From assembly GCF_000699445.3 (NCBI RefSeq), contig NC_067198.1, positions 45,380,691 to 45,444,690 of the forward strand: a DNA stretch of 64,000 nt, given 5' to 3'. Position 1 is the first letter of the stretch; every line of letters begins with the position of its first letter. This document shows positions 33,345 to 46,390 of this stretch, piece after piece. Below the pieces are notes generated by a model. It saw nothing but the letters and a program-made list of their open reading frames with translations, had not been told where the DNA came from and did not search any database. The stretch comes from Schistosoma haematobium. Taxonomy: Eukaryota > Platyhelminthes > Trematoda > Strigeidida > Schistosomatidae. The position numbers were made by a program, and so were the translations under genes.

Positions 33345-35590
33345 GATATTGGTTCGATACCGAATTGGATGGGATTGTCGTGCGCCGAAGGTTACCAAGA
33401 CTAGTAAGAATCCCCCGGGTAATGATAAGCTGAAAAATAAATCAAAAAGGCGGCAGCATCTGGTCGAGAAATACACGTAATAATTTTAAAATATCTGCCT
33501 TCATGCCTAACACGCTTGAAATGGAAATTTGTGTGAAGATTATTTGAGCTATAAAAAATGGGATTACAATAATAATAATAAAACGATGCGTGTTAATAGC
33601 CGTTGGTTAATAACTTAACGTGTAGGTAGTATGTATTTTCTGTTTAGAAATAATAAAAGCAATCAATATTGTAGAAATATTAGAATTAGTTTTGGTTTAA
33701 ATTATAAAATCAAATAACGTTCATGCTAGTAAGTTGTCCATGAGTTGATTTTCAATTGCATTTGTATTAGTAGGCTAACTGAAGGAACAAAAGTATTACC
33801 GTGGAGAAGAATTCCAACTAGTGTTCCAGTTAGTTTGATACGGTTTATTTAGTTACAGGAAGATTTCCTCAACCTCATTTTTACTTGACCGTGATAGAAT
33901 TTAGTAATACTACTAATACACATGAATGGTTATCAAAACAAAATTTGAATACGTGAGTGATGATTATATGAATTTGGGACAGATAGCTAGGAACAAATCG
34001 TTAAACATGAGTGTTTTCGTTAGAGACATGCTCTAGACTCAATGTTCTGTGTTGCCATAGACTATTTATACATATTTATATCTGACGGCTGATTGGGCAT
34101 ACAAGTTAGTTGAAAGTATGCAGTTTATCATAAGGCGGAATACGATTTAATTGAGATATAGTGGTTGCAAGTTATTGAAATCAGTTAAGCCTATGTGTCA
34201 TATTACTAAGTGATGTGGTGGTGCAAGATGTATTTGGCTAAACAAGTTTTTACAAGATCACTAATAATGAGTGATGTTCATGTGATTATCAGGGAGTACA
34301 TAAGTTGTAACCAAGGGGAGTACACTCCCAACTCACGTCTATTATAATGACTTGAACCTTAGTCAGTGTTGGGGTAAATTCGACATTGGTGTTTTCAGTT
34401 TGCAGGAGATTTGCTCGACTGCTTATACTGATTATTTGCATGCATGATTGTGTCGCTAAACCATCAATAAGACTGACAAGGTTTTGAGATATTTACTGAA
34501 TGAGCAACTGATAAAGAAACATACTGTAGTCATCTGTAGTGAATGGAGATAAAAGAAAAACAACACTAGTGATAATTATAAGTCAATTTGCTGACCGACT
34601 TTGTTAATAGTTTCATTAATTTCATCAATCATATTACGTGATTGTCAAGTAATGACAATGCTTTATGACGATATCCTGAATATATTACGTTTAACTAGTT
34701 ATAGTGTTGATTGAGGATTAGCCAGTGGAAAAATAGGTATTGTTGCTTTAGGTGATTCGAAATTACCAGAAATTTATAACGTTAAAGAATCCGAGACGCC
34801 TAATTATATTATAAATTTCAATTCAGAAATGTTCGTTTAGTGTTAATTCTAGTAGGCTACGGAGTTTTGATTTTAAACGTTTGTTTAACCAACAGCTACC
34901 TGGTGATTTAGTTATTTGACTAGTGCAGTTGATAGTACCTAAAGTTGTAATCTTATTACCTAAACTATGTCCGTATTTTCGGCTGCTAATATGATAAACC
35001 AATCCATAAACCCAAATACGATTAGTGACAACGACTATGGTGGGTTTATTGATAAATGTTAAATGTGATTCAGATGATTCCTAAATTTAGAAGGCATGAA
35101 GATATAGTGTAACGTATGTACGGGTCAGGTTAATATGCAGGTTGCTGACGTATATGACAATTTAAAAATAATGAACATGACCAGATAAATAATTTTAAAG
35201 TTAAGACTGCTTATGAAACTTCAGGCAGGAATATGATGCGTTATAAACATTCCATAAGAAGTTGCTGCATTTAGCCTAGGGACACTTACAAATATATGGC
35301 AAAAGCAACTGGAAAACATATATATGTTCAGTGCAAAAAATCATTAAGTAAGATAGTTGAACTCGCCTGGATTATTTCTAAAAATTATATTATTCAGTGG
35401 ACGACACATATGACGCCATTCCTTAGGAGTAGTAATGATCCAAAAGTATCCAGAATAAAACATGCAGTATGGCAATTAATTCCAGGGTGCTTGATGCTGT
35501 TAACGTTTTTTCTACTCGCTCGGATCAGAACCATCGAATGAATCCAGATAATTGTGTGGTCGCCATTAAACGAGCCATCGAAAATCTTCG
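33345..35590. other. AT-rich stretch with no recognised feature
   Basis: More than 2.2 kb with no open frame bearing a motif and no similarity that I could find to the other repeats. A short (AAT)6 lies near 33570. It sits between the first 365-base block and element C. Confidence 0.45.
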
Positions 35591-35760
35591 GTCCTCAGTC
35601 TTCAGTAATAAGGATAGGAGGTCTATCGACCTACATTAATCCTTGCAGTTTGTAATACTGTGGAGGTCCAACCTCGTTTTGAATATATTAACAGACGGTG
35701 CTGATATAACATGTTCCGGTAGATAATTCCTGTAATTCACTCCTAGGTGCGAGAAACGGT

Positions 35761-36298
35761 AAATCAGTTGATGAGGTTGTTAATCTTCATCGACTGAGAT
35801 GGTTGGGCCGCGTGTTACTTATGCCTGAACACCGATTACCACGTCGTGCAATGCTAATGGGTGTTAGAGATAGTTGGAAGAGAATTAGGGGCGGCCAAAC
35901 CAAAACGTGGCATCAGTGCTTGAAGACACTAACCTCTAGTCTGAGCCATGTTGGTAGATGCAGACTACTTGGTTGGGGTTCGCGTGACTTTCGTAACCGA
36001 GGGTTGGAGACTTGGTGACATGGCTCAGAATCGATCACAATGGCGTCCGTGTATACACTCTCTGTCTTCCCTTAAACTAAGAGATTAAAATCGCTTCATA
36101 TCTTTCTTTCTACGAACTAATTCTTTCTTCCTGTACTTCATCCCTATATGCAACCTTTCTCTTATATATTACCACCTTTGACCCAACCACTGCTATGAAT
36201 CCGGTGTTCATCTTGTTGTGCTGATGCGGTATGGCAACCTGGACCGATGCATATATGTGCCTGGTCCTACGTTGTAGCTGACTGACTGACTGAGACGT
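35761..36298 (+). mobile_element. RTE family F, 5'-truncated insertion in element C
   Basis: An open frame (35803-36018) carries MGRVLLMPEHRLPRRAMLMG and the HVGRCRLLGWGSRDF end. It is followed by a 3' UTR and a GTAGCTGACTGACTGACTGA tail. AAACGGT flanks it at 35754-35760 and 36299-36305. Removing the insert and one copy restores element C. It is nearly identical to 57261-57878. Confidence 0.9.
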
Positions 36299-39245
36299 AA
36301 ACGGTTTGATCTCGGTTTTTGAACTTTCTTCAAATGTCCTCTCAAATGATCGGTTCTAGACGGAAGCAAAAGATAAGACATGTTAATACCAAGGTCATCG
36401 TTCAGTATACGATAGGCCAATATTAGATCATCCCGTATTCTACGGTAAGATAACGGAAATAAGTTAAGGTGTCTCAGTCTGTCTTCATAAGATAGGCCAG
36501 ATAGACCTTGTACCATCTTAGTAGCTCGTCGTTGGACTCTTTCTAGCATATCTGCTTCATACTTGAAACAAGGACACGCTGCTTGAATCCCGTATTCTAA
36601 ATGTGGTCGCACATAAATCGGGTATAGTAATCTAAACATTTCATCATCTAAATACTGGAAAGACCTACGAATGACCATAATACCCTATAGCCTTTTGCAG
36701 CAGCAGCCTTACAGTGACTATTCGTTTTGAGATCATTGCTTAATATGGCTACTAAATCTTTATAGTTTCTTGCTTTGGGTAGCACAAATCCACGTAGTGT
36801 ATAGTCATACGATTCATCAGAGTTATTTAACTGCATCACTACACTCTCATTAGGATTTACTTCTAGTGACCACCTGTCTAACCATGCCACCAATGAGCTA
36901 AGATCGTCCTGTAATACTATTCTATCCGACATACTATGTATGGGTCTCCAAATCTTTATGTCATCAGTGAAGAGTAGAACGGATGATTTTGCTACAGTTG
37001 GCAATTCATTTACATAAAGTAAAAAGAGAAGAGGACCTAGGATTGTACCTTGGGGAACCCCACTTTTTACAGGTACCCACGAGGAGAGAGCCCCATTAAC
37101 CCTTACCCCTTGTCTCCTGTCATGGAGAAAGTTACTTATCAAATCGACGACTGTATAATGGATTCCAAAACGTTCCAGTTTGAATTTAAGACCAGAGTGG
37201 GAAACCTTATCAAAGGCTTTATTTAGATCTATGAAAATCACATCCACAGGTGGCATTCCGATCCTTTGCTGCAGCCCAATCTTCTCGTGCAATGAGAAGA
37301 TTTGTCAAGCAAGATAGGCCTTTCCGAAAATCATGTTGTGCCCTGGAGAAAAGATTTTGCCCTTCAACATAGTTTATAACAGTTATCCGGATGGTTTTCT
37401 CCATCAGTTTTACAACTGCACTAGTTAAGCTAACGAGTCTACAGTTACTAACTAAATCCCTACTCCCAGCCTTATACACCGGACTTATTATGGCGTCTTT
37501 CCAGTCTCTAGGATGTCTGGACTGTCTCAGAGACATGTCGAATAGTATCGCTAATGGTTCAGCAATTTCATCTGATATGGCTTTCACAATGAATGTCATC
37601 AGGACCACTGGACTTATCAGGTTTGAGATGCTGAAGTAGCCTTAAAACAGTATCTTTCTCAATGACTACAGGATCCATCAGCGAGCCGTCACGGTCGCGA
37701 TGAATCATTGGTCGTTCCTCATTACCGATAGAAAACACCTTACTAAAATATTCCGATAAAGCTTCAGCTTTTCCGGCATCATTCTCTGCTAAGATTAACG
37801 GATTATCTCGTATCAAAAGTGATGGAATTCTATCGCTTCTCTTAGTTGGCCTTTTTATATACGAGAACAACCGTTTCGGACTATGTCTAGAATCCCTAAC
37901 CAATTGTTTTTCGTATGATAGTCTAGTCTTGCTTATTAACGCTTTACAGGCATTCCTAATCTTACAATAACTGGATCTGTATTGTTCTAAGCCAGTAGAG
38001 ATGAACATATTCCAGTGCTTCTTCCTTTTCCTAAGAAGTTTCCTTACTGGTTTAGTTATCCATGGTGGACTGTTATTCGGTCTTCGTGGCACCAGGTATG
38101 GTATGAACGGGGACGTAACCAGACTAAACTTACCTTTAAATACAGACCATGCTTCTTCAACTGATAAGCTAGTATCTACCAACCAGTCTGTCTTAGCAGC
38201 GCATTCCTGAATGGCTGATATGTTAGCTTTCCATACATTTGGGCGAGGAGTAACCTGATCGTATAACATGTCCCTAGTTCTAAACGCGAATGACAAAACA
38301 GCGTGATCGCTATTCACTAACGATGGAAGAATATTTAGGTCGACAATATCCTCAGTCACATGAATGATTACCAAGTCCAACAGAGAAGAACCTTGGTTAA
38401 CACCAAAACGTGTGGGTTTGGATACATGCTGCACTAGTGCATGCTCCATTATTGTTATCACGAACCTACTATCAAAGGAGTTTATAGATCCTTCTGTGGT
38501 CATCTCAGTCCATCTAATATCGGGTACATTAAAGTTTCCTATTATCAAGCATCTGGTATTTGCACTCCAAAGATGAATGTACTCTAAACTAAAGTCATCA
38601 GCTAAGCAGATCGGGCTACGATAGATGACACCGAGCATAAATGTACTACATCCGATAGCCAATTTACAGCTAATGATTTCACAAGTACCGCTATCATGCG
38701 ATTCTCTAGCAGAGGAGCGGATATTTATATTATTGGCCATGTATAACAGGACGCCACCTCCTTTTCTACATCTATGTCTATCTGAATAATACTGGTGTAA
38801 TGTCAAAGTCATGGACTAACCAAGTTTCTGTCACTGCTACGATGAGTGGCTTTTTCCTGTCCACTAGTGCTTCTAGCTCATAGAACTTATTTCGAAGACT
38901 ACGAGCGTTGGCATATAAAACTCCTAAGTAGAACAGCCTATCCACACAGGCCTTGGCAGCATTCGCTTCCCAGACCTGACTATCCGAAAACCCACTAGCC
39001 GGAGATTTTCCTCGTAGTTTTGCCGACGGGTTTCAAGTTCAGCTAGCGCTTTCTTCCTTTTTATTCTATCTTCGAGAGACATGTCAGGTCTAACTTGGAT
39101 GTCAAAATTGTCGTGACAACGAGCGCTACTTAACAAAAGATCCCGTTGCTACTCTGATCCTAGGATTATCTTAAGGAGTCTGCATGGACGGGGTTCAACA
39201 TTGTCCTCGGTCCTCTTGCTAATTTTTTGACCTGAACTCCTTTGG

Positions 39246-40397
39246 AGTTATCAGTAACAACGTAGAACTTCGTACGTACGTACATCAGTTCGAGTTGCCA
39301 CGCCACATTAGCACAGAGATGCAGTTGTCGACTCAAATCCCATAGTGATAGAGGTAATAAGAGTATAAGCAGTAATCGGGAAGATTAGGGTTTGGAGATG
39401 TTATTTAAAGAGTATAATCCAGTGAAACAAATTTGGAAAGAGGAAAAAAGGGACATGAAGAATTCAGAAGATTAGAATTTGGGAGAACACAAAGAGTGGA
39501 TGCACCTGCGCCATTGAAAACGATTTTGAGCCATGTCATTCAGGGTCTCTAACCATCGGTTGCTATCATCTCGTGGTCCCCAACCAGGTAGTCTACACCT
39601 ACCAACATGACTCAGTCCACTTGTCAGTGACTTCATGGATTTGTGCCATGTTTTGGTTTGGCCGCCCCTACCTTTCTTCCAACCTACTCCTATACCACTG
39701 AACATAGCACGTCGAGGCAGTCGGTGGTTGGGCATACGTAACACGTGTCCCAGCCATCTCAACTGATGAAGTTTCACTACGTCATCAATTGATTTTTCAT
39801 CCTTACCTAGTACCCGTTTCCTAACAACTGTGTTACTTACTCGATGGTCCCATGATATACGAGCAATGTTTCAAAGACACCTATGATCGAATACTAGTAA
39901 CCTACGAATACCCTCTACTCTTACCGGCCATGTTTCACTGCCATAAAGTAGGACGGAACGAACTGCTGCGCAGTAAACCCGTCCTTTGTTTGATAGACGG
40001 ATATCTCGCCTACGCCATAAATGACGCAAATTGGTAAAAGCTAGTCGAGCCTTCTGTATCCGTGCTGAGATTTCGTCACACACCAGACCACAAGGGCTGA
40101 TGAGACTTCCAAGATAAGTGAAGCGATCGACACGCTCAATTACTTCACTCCCTATCACTAGTTCGGGTGTAGATGTAACCCAATCCTGAAGCAACATTTT
40201 GCATTTCGAGGGGGAGAATCTCATCCCGAACATGCTTGCATTGTTGCTTAGAGTGGTCAGAAGACTGCATTTTTTCAGCGTCTTTACCAAATAAAACTAC
40301 GTCATCAGCATATTATAAGTCAACAAGTGAACCTCCCGGTAGAAGTTCAACCCCTGGAAATATAGACGAGGAAAGTGTTATCTCTAAAAGTACGTCG
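39246..40397 (-). mobile_element. RTE family E, 5'-truncated copy 3 inside element C
   Basis: Carries the same RT C-terminus as copies at 16108 and 22676, including KTWHKSMKSLTSGLSHVGRC and the 139-codon frame with YGSETWPVRVEG (39871-40290). It starts with CAGTAACAACGTAG at the 3' tail and is truncated at AAAGTACGTC near 40397. It separates the N- and C-terminal parts of ORF1 of element C. Confidence 0.88.
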
Positions 40398-40429
40398 ACC
40401 ACAAAGGTATACTACGAATGTATTCTCCT

Positions 40430-41132
40430 AGCTTTTCTAAGTCATGCGCGAGTCTAATTTTTGGATCAGGGTCGTTTGACTCCCGCAATTTGCTCACAAT
40501 AATATTCAGTCACGCCAGGATGGGTTTCACTCTTACCATCAGATCTTGGTAGTGCAATTTGTGGCTCACAATTTGAGTCCACCAGTGAGTTACTAACTAC
40601 CTGTGTACTGTTTACAGCTTTTTTCTTTTCGTTTCGTTTCTTACGTACCGTAGTCCACTTTTCATCCCTCAGAACACTAGGACTATTTGGAACGGTGACT
40701 GTTTTATCCAGATCTTCGGTTCCCACTAAAGGTGCATTATTAACAATGTCAGTACCAGGTGGTACTACTCCCCCTGGTAATGTCGACACGGAGATTTCAC
40801 TTTCACGTCGATTGTTTGAGACGTCGCATAACAGCAGGTACTACCCTGACACATTTGTCACTGTCAGTGCCCGTGTTGTCAGCGCATATGCCATCGTTCT
40901 TCTTACAGGCCAAAGCCAATAGGCTCATAGCCTCTTGTATTAGTAATGCCTTGTTGGCACAGCAAAACATGCAAAGCCAATGTGAGCTAGGCTTCGAACA
41001 TCTTTTGTATGCGGTGGGACTTAAACGGGTGCGCATTTTGTGGAATCACTTATTGCATTCGTCACACTGCATTCCCTCCTCCACAGGGAACAAACGGTTT
41101 GGTTGTCCACATTTGCGAGTACTACCAACCAT
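40430..41132 (-). pseudogene. ORF1 of element C: PHD-like zinc-finger protein
   Basis: The minus strand from ATG 41132 gives MVGSTRKCGQPNRLFPVEEG, MQCDECNK, a TGA where Trp is expected, FHKMRTRLSPTAYKRC, and HWLCMFCCANKA. The Cys/His order (C, C-x2-C, H, C, WLC-x2-C) matches the ORF1 debris of element D. Downstream there is a hydrophilic stretch with KWTTVRKKRNEKKKAVN. This is an ORF1 nucleic-acid-binding protein of a CR1-type element, inactive because of the stop. Confidence 0.7.
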
Positions 41133-41256
41133 TTTAGTCAGATCAAGGTGTAACACACAATATGATCACAGTATGAACACAAATGTCAGTCAACGAATAA
41201 AAGGTTACCACAAGACAAACTTCAGCAAGATTTTAAACCTTAACTAAAGCACTTTG

Positions 41257-41455
41257 ATACAGACCAAGAATGCTTTCGAATGTAATAAATACACAAAAGC
41301 CAAAAACACTCAATAGAATCTCACTTTAACTGTATTAGATTCAATTAAAGTGTAAATCGTAGTTTTGCTACGTAATTTACGATCAAAACAGTTAACTAAT
41401 TCAACGAGAAACAATACCACTGTCCTTTTTAGATAACGCGCGTCAAATGACCTTA
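41257..41455 (-). repeat. Probable 5' UTR segment of element C, repeated inverted at 46513
   Basis: It lies just upstream of ORF1 of element C. A diverged inverted copy is found at 46513-46712: TAATTTACGATCAAAACAGTTAACTAA here matches TTAATTAACAGTTTTGATCGTAAATTACG there, and a CCACTGTC block is also shared. Confidence 0.55.
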
Positions 41456-41459
41456 TGAC

Positions 41460-41990
41460 TGCAGGAAACTTATATCTGAAACTCACCGTATGTTTTTGGA
41501 GAAGTGACATCCTTGTTGTTTGGCAATGGAACTCGAAAATATGAAACTAGGCAGGCAGTGGTAGGAAGAAAAGATATAACAGGATAATGCGTAGTTTAAA
41601 ACAGGATGAGGTGTTAGGTGAAGGAACACTGATAATTAGATACAGACAACTATTTAGTCCTTGATTGCATTGTAAGTCAATGTATATTTACGCTATTTAC
41701 AGGTCATATTAGCTAGAGCTTGACGTTTAAACAAAACTATGTCGCTGAAGCATGTGAATGCTATTAAGGCCATCAAAGCTAATTAGTTGATATAGATGAT
41801 CAACTTTTATTATCGATTGAGCTATTAAGTTATGAGAACTAATAGATATAACATTACGATAATATATGTGACCAATAATCAAAGGGCTATTGGAATAATG
41901 GGTTTACACAAATAAAAACCGATTGAGAAGGTTAAGGTGGAAATAATGATTAACAATAATAGGTTGCGTTTCCTTAGTTGGGCTCACCAA
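41460..41990. other. No feature recognised
   Basis: AT-rich DNA between element C and the second 365-base block, without a motif-bearing frame. Confidence 0.45.
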
Positions 41991-42000
41991 TCTAGAATTA

Positions 42001-42365
42001 TGGTCTACTATGATATTAGTACTGCTCTAATAATAGACCTAATCCTAAATTTGTAGATTTGTCATGATATAACTGCCTAATCTATAAGATCTTACGTGGA
42101 AGTCACACCATCGACTACACCAACTCACTGTATCGTATCAATTACCAATACATGATGTAGAACAAGGTTGGGCTAGAGAAAGAACAACATATTTAATATG
42201 AATAGAAGATATAAGGTAACATTCAGCAGAGACCACGCCTGCATGGCCAAGCCATGCCATTCGATCAACTCCAACTCATTCAATTCCTTGTTCGCGCCTT
42301 TCTCCGCGTTAAATATTGAATATCTATTTTCTGAGTAGTCTCGTGTTCACAGCTTTGTGGATTGT
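42001..42365 (+). repeat. 365-bp block identical to 32931-33295
   Basis: Contains LTR 3 (42156-42390) preceded by about 155 shared bases. The last 25 bases of this LTR (ATAGATATTGTCCAG) differ from those of the first copy (GTGGCTATTGTACAA), so identity stops exactly inside the LTR. Protease/pol sequence follows directly at 42391, with no gag. Confidence 0.88.
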
Positions 42366-42390
42366 ATAGATATTGTCCAGTGCCACTACA

Positions 42391-45300
42391 AAATCTTTCA
42401 GAAATTGCAAAAAACCCTGCAATTTCTTAAACTCAAAGTCTACCAACAAGAAAAACAACTCGTGAATTTTCCAAGCCGGCACGCGTTAACGGCAACCGCA
42501 GCCGGGGAACATAGTCGTCTGTTGTACGTCACGGATGTGACAACGAGAGTTCGCCACCTCGTCGACACTGGCGAAGAAGTTAGCGTTCCCCCAGCAAATT
42601 CTAACGAACGGCTTCACGAATCGGTTTTAAACTTACAGGGGCTAACGGAAGACCTATTGTAGTGAACAGAACACGAGTGGGGACAATCAAATGCATTTAG
42701 CACAAAAATTACAGACTATCTCAATAAAATCTGAATACCATAAAGTCAATCGTCAATTCGCAAAATATCAATGCATCATATCAAACTGGACTGTTTCCGT
42801 TGCAAACACTAATCCATTGTCTCCCATTCCATTGTACATGCGTTTTCCTACAAATTCCATTGTGCTCTCGCTTTTCCTTTCTTGATCTTCACCTCATCGT
42901 CTGCTGCCAGATATTACGTTTTAACTCGCGATATATACTACTTATATCAATATAAGTAGCACACACCACACTATCGCTACGTATGACAAAAGATACGTTT
43001 ACCTTAACGTGAGTATACGCAAACCCATTCACTGGATCTTCGTGGTTGCAGATGTTTCTATGCCAATCATTGGTATGGGCCTTCTACGACACCATAATAT
43101 AATCATCGATACGCGCAAACGGAGGCTAGTAGACGGAAACACTAATTTATCTGTTTGCGTAACTGCTTTTTCTGGTTGCAGATTATCTCCAGTCACAATT
43201 GAGCATACGATAGACCCATTTTATCAACCACTACTCTATAAGTATCCTGGGATACACCAAACGCAACCGAAATTGCCGTGTGTTATCAGCAACGTCATGC
43301 ACCACATCACGACTACAGGACCACCTGCATTCTCTAAAGCACGACGACTAGCCCCCGAAAAACTAAGGTTGGTGAAAAACGACTTAGGTATAATACGACC
43401 ATGGGCATCTCCGTTGCTCATGGTCCCTAAAAGGACAGCAACGATTGGCGTCCAACTGGTGACTATCGGCGATTGAATGCGAAAACCATTCCTGATCGTT
43501 ACCCGTTTCCTCACGTTCACGATTTGACAGCTACCTTGAAAGATACAACTATCTTTTCGAAAATCGAATTGGTAAAAGCGTATAACCAAATTCCCATGGC
43601 CACTGACGACATTCTGAAAACAGCTAGCATAACTCCCTTCGAACTCTGTGAATTTTTGCGAATGCCTTTCGATCTAAGAAACGCTGCACAAACTTTCCAA
43701 AGGTTCATAGACGACGTTTTTCGAGGTCTCAACTTCGTACATGCGTATGTTGACAACTGTCTGATAGCAAGTCAGGACAGAGAATCTCATCTCAAGCATT
43801 TCTATCTTGTTTTCGAACGACTACAAAAACATGGTATTAATGTAAACATTCAGAAATGCCAAATCGGAACTGACTCTTTAGACTTCCAAGAACACACTAT
43901 AGATGCGCAAGGCATCCGACCCCTTAGAACCAAAGTGGCGGCCACTCAGGATTACCCAGAACCGATATCCACCAAGCAATTACGCACGTTTAATGGCCTC
44001 GTAAGTTTCTATAGACGATTCATACCGAAACGCATGTTACTTATGAAACCTCTTATCGATCAACTTCGTAGAAATGTGAAATTCATTGATCTAGATAACA
44101 CTGCGCGAAAAGCATTCTCCACAATTAAGGAACTTAACACTAAAGCAACGATGATTGCAAATCAGGACACCGAAGCGCCAACTAGTATCGCAGTAGACGC
44201 ATACGACTCAGCAATCGGAGGGTCATACATCAATGTATTAACCACTCCTGGCAACCCTTGGCATTTTTCTCTAGAAGGTTGCTAGACACTGAATCGAGGT
44301 ACAGCACATTCGGTAGGGAACTCCTAGCTATGTATTGTGCTGTACGGCATTTCCAACACTACATCGAAGGGCGTGAATTCACTCTTTTCACGGACCATAA
44401 ACCGCTCACTTTCTCGTTAAGCTCTCCTTCAGACAAGTACTCTCCCCGTAAGTCTCGACAACTGGACTACATTTCGCAGTTTACTTCAGATATTCAACAC
44501 ATCTCTGGAGCAAACAATTTAGTTGCAGACGCCTTATCTCGCATAACTTCCTTGAACAGTTTCCAAGGAATCGACCTTCTTAAACTCGCCGAGCTTCAAA
44601 AAGACGACACTGATCTTCAGCACGAGTTATCGTCCACAACACTTAAACTACGCATCAAACAGATGGGAACAGGTAAGGAAACCTTACTCTGTGACACATC
44701 TACAGGTAGGGATCGCCCAATCGTGCCGAAACATTATCGACGCAATGTCTTCAACACATTGCACAAACTTTCGCATCCAGGTGTTCGTGCAACCATCAAG
44801 CTTATAGCAGAAAGGTTTTGCTGGCCTGGAATGAATAAAGACGTGAGGGAGTGGGCACACTCTTGTGTAAGCTGCCAAGAATCTAAGGTCATCAGACACA
44901 ATAAATGTCCCTTAGGTTCATTTAAAACTCCCGATGCTCGTTTCGACCATGTTCATCTGGATTTGGTAGGACCTTTACCAGATTCAAATGGATACCTTTA
45001 CCTCTTAACCTGCGTAGACCGTTTCACTTGATGGCCAGAAGCAGTACCTATCAAGGACATCACTGCTGAAACAGTGGCTCGCGCCTTCGTCGAACGATGG
45101 GTGGCAAACTTTGGTTGCCCTTCAACTATCACTACAGACCGCGGACGTCGGTTTGAATCTGAACTTTTCCGTCGTCTGACCACACTTTTAGGAATCACTC
45201 ACTTCCGAACGACCGCCTACCACCCACAAGCAAATGGGTTAGTAGAGCGCTTTCACCGACAACCAAAAGCTCCGCCATCAGCTGCAAACGTTTCACAGTG

Positions 45301-45904
45301 GGCCGATGCTCTTTCATTCGTCTTACTAGGTATCCGCAATTCAGTGAAAGGTGACACTGGATACACTGCGGCTCAACTCGTTTATGGAACGACACTTCGA
45401 ATTCCAGGAGAATTCGTGGATTCTTCATCTTTTTCAGTGAACATGGATCTAACCTCCTACACAAACAGGCTTACAAACCCAATGCGTTCAGTTAAACCTG
45501 CCTCCACTCGACCTCAATAAACTGATGTTTTCGTTCAACCTGACTTACGATATAGTACACATGTATTCGTTCGTCGAGACTCGCATCGACGACCATTCGA
45601 ATCAGCATATGAGGGACCTTTCAAAGTTCTTCAACGTGAATCCAAGTACTATATAGTCGATAAGAACGGAACAAACGATAGCATCAACATCGATCGCCTC
45701 AAAGCAGAGTATTTAGAAGGAAATCCTATCCACGTCGATTTTCCTTCGGTACAATCGAACGACACGGCTCCGACACTTATAACACCTCATCCGACAGCCA
45801 AAATGCACGATGATACTTCGACAGTATCTGAAAATAAACTTAGAACAACGCGTTCTGGAAGAAGAGTAAGATTTCCAGAACATTTAAACGACTATTGCAA
45901 GTAA
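42391..45904 (+). pseudogene. Ty3/gypsy (CsRn1-like) PR-RT-RNaseH-IN polyprotein, inactive
   Basis: Order of domains: zinc-knuckle remnant NCKKPCNF; protease SRLLYVTDVTTR then VDTGEEVS (D-T-G kept, the following Ala changed); RT 43270-43900 with KTIPDRYPFPHVHDL, FSKIELVKAYNQIP (catalytic Asp changed to Glu) and YVDNCLIAS (YVDD changed to YVDN); RNase H 44160-44560 with FTDHKPLTF and ADALSRI; integrase with the H2C2 finger (HPGVRAT, SCVSCQES) and D,D35E core ([21 protein letters not shown]). In-frame TGA at about 45029 and frameshifts near 43455 and 44270 break it. It ends RFPEHLNDYCK at 45904, and no 3' LTR follows. RIOK1 starts 180 bases later. Confidence 0.9.
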
Positions 45905-46083
45905 GACACCAGTTAACATTTTACTTCATCTCGATTTTCCATGGTATTGCACATAATATAAAATAATCAATTTTCATATGTTTATATTTATATTTATTTG
46001 TAATTTTACTAATGTGTATATTAATGAAATATGAAATACTGGAGACTGAATGTCACACGGTTTAAGACAGTGCGTTACTACGC

Positions 46084-46372
46084 ATGACTTTGAGTATTTC
46101 TTCAAGAAATATGAGCTTATGGTCTTCGTTGGAAGAAGCATATGATAACTTAGATCTTTCAGAAAGTGATGGAGAATGTAACAACTCCACAAAGTTATAT
46201 ATGCAAAAATTTCAAAGCAAAGTCGATTTTTCAATGAAAAATGAAAGGAAGTTAAAAGATAAGAGCGACAAGGCAACGACTGATCATGCTCTAGACAGAA
46301 GATCGTGCTCCATACTATTCAAAATGATGAACCAGGAAATATTTAGTGAAGTCAATGGGTGTATTAGTACAG
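46084..46372 (+). CDS. RIOK1: RIOK1 serine kinase, exon 1 (N-terminus and ATP-binding loop)
   Basis: From ATG 46084 (a second in-frame ATG lies at 46111) it encodes an acidic N-terminus (LEEAYDNLDLSESDGE), a basic DKSDKATTDHALDRRSCSIL segment matching RIOK1 (DKADRAT..QVLDPRT), and the FKMMNQEIFSEVNGCISTG start of the P-loop. The donor is GTAAGT at 46373, phase 1; with exon 2 it completes STGKEANIYH. RIOK1 is an atypical protein kinase/ATPase needed for late cytoplasmic 40S ribosomal subunit maturation, and it binds PRMT5 in animals (family knowledge). Which ATG is used, or whether a further upstream exon exists, is not certain. The three exons give 473 residues, shorter than the human protein. 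Confidence 0.93.
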
Positions 46373-46390
46373 GTAAGTCACTTGTCTAGA

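Larger units (their letters stand above)
35595..41250 (-). mobile_element. CR1-like element C, near full length, with two nested RTE insertions
   Basis: On the minus strand from right to left: ORF1 (41132 to about 40430, zinc finger), its C-terminal part (39136-38924), the endonuclease (38812-37568; RKGGGVLLYMANN, IIGNFNVPDIRW, NSDHAVLSFAF), RT fingers (37608-37219), RT palm (37292-36648; FIDLNKAFDKVSHSGL, SGVPQGTILGPLLFLLYVNE) and the C-terminus (36678-36208, resuming at 35757-35600). The catalytic box is FTDD rather than YADD/FADD, so RT should be impaired. Several frameshifts are present. RTE E copy 3 (39246-40397) sits in ORF1, and RTE F (35761-36298) sits near the 3' end. Confidence 0.88.

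Noticed and set aside
35296..35541. 81-codon open frame before element C
   Set aside because: No motif, no splice context and AT-rich codon use; probably chance.
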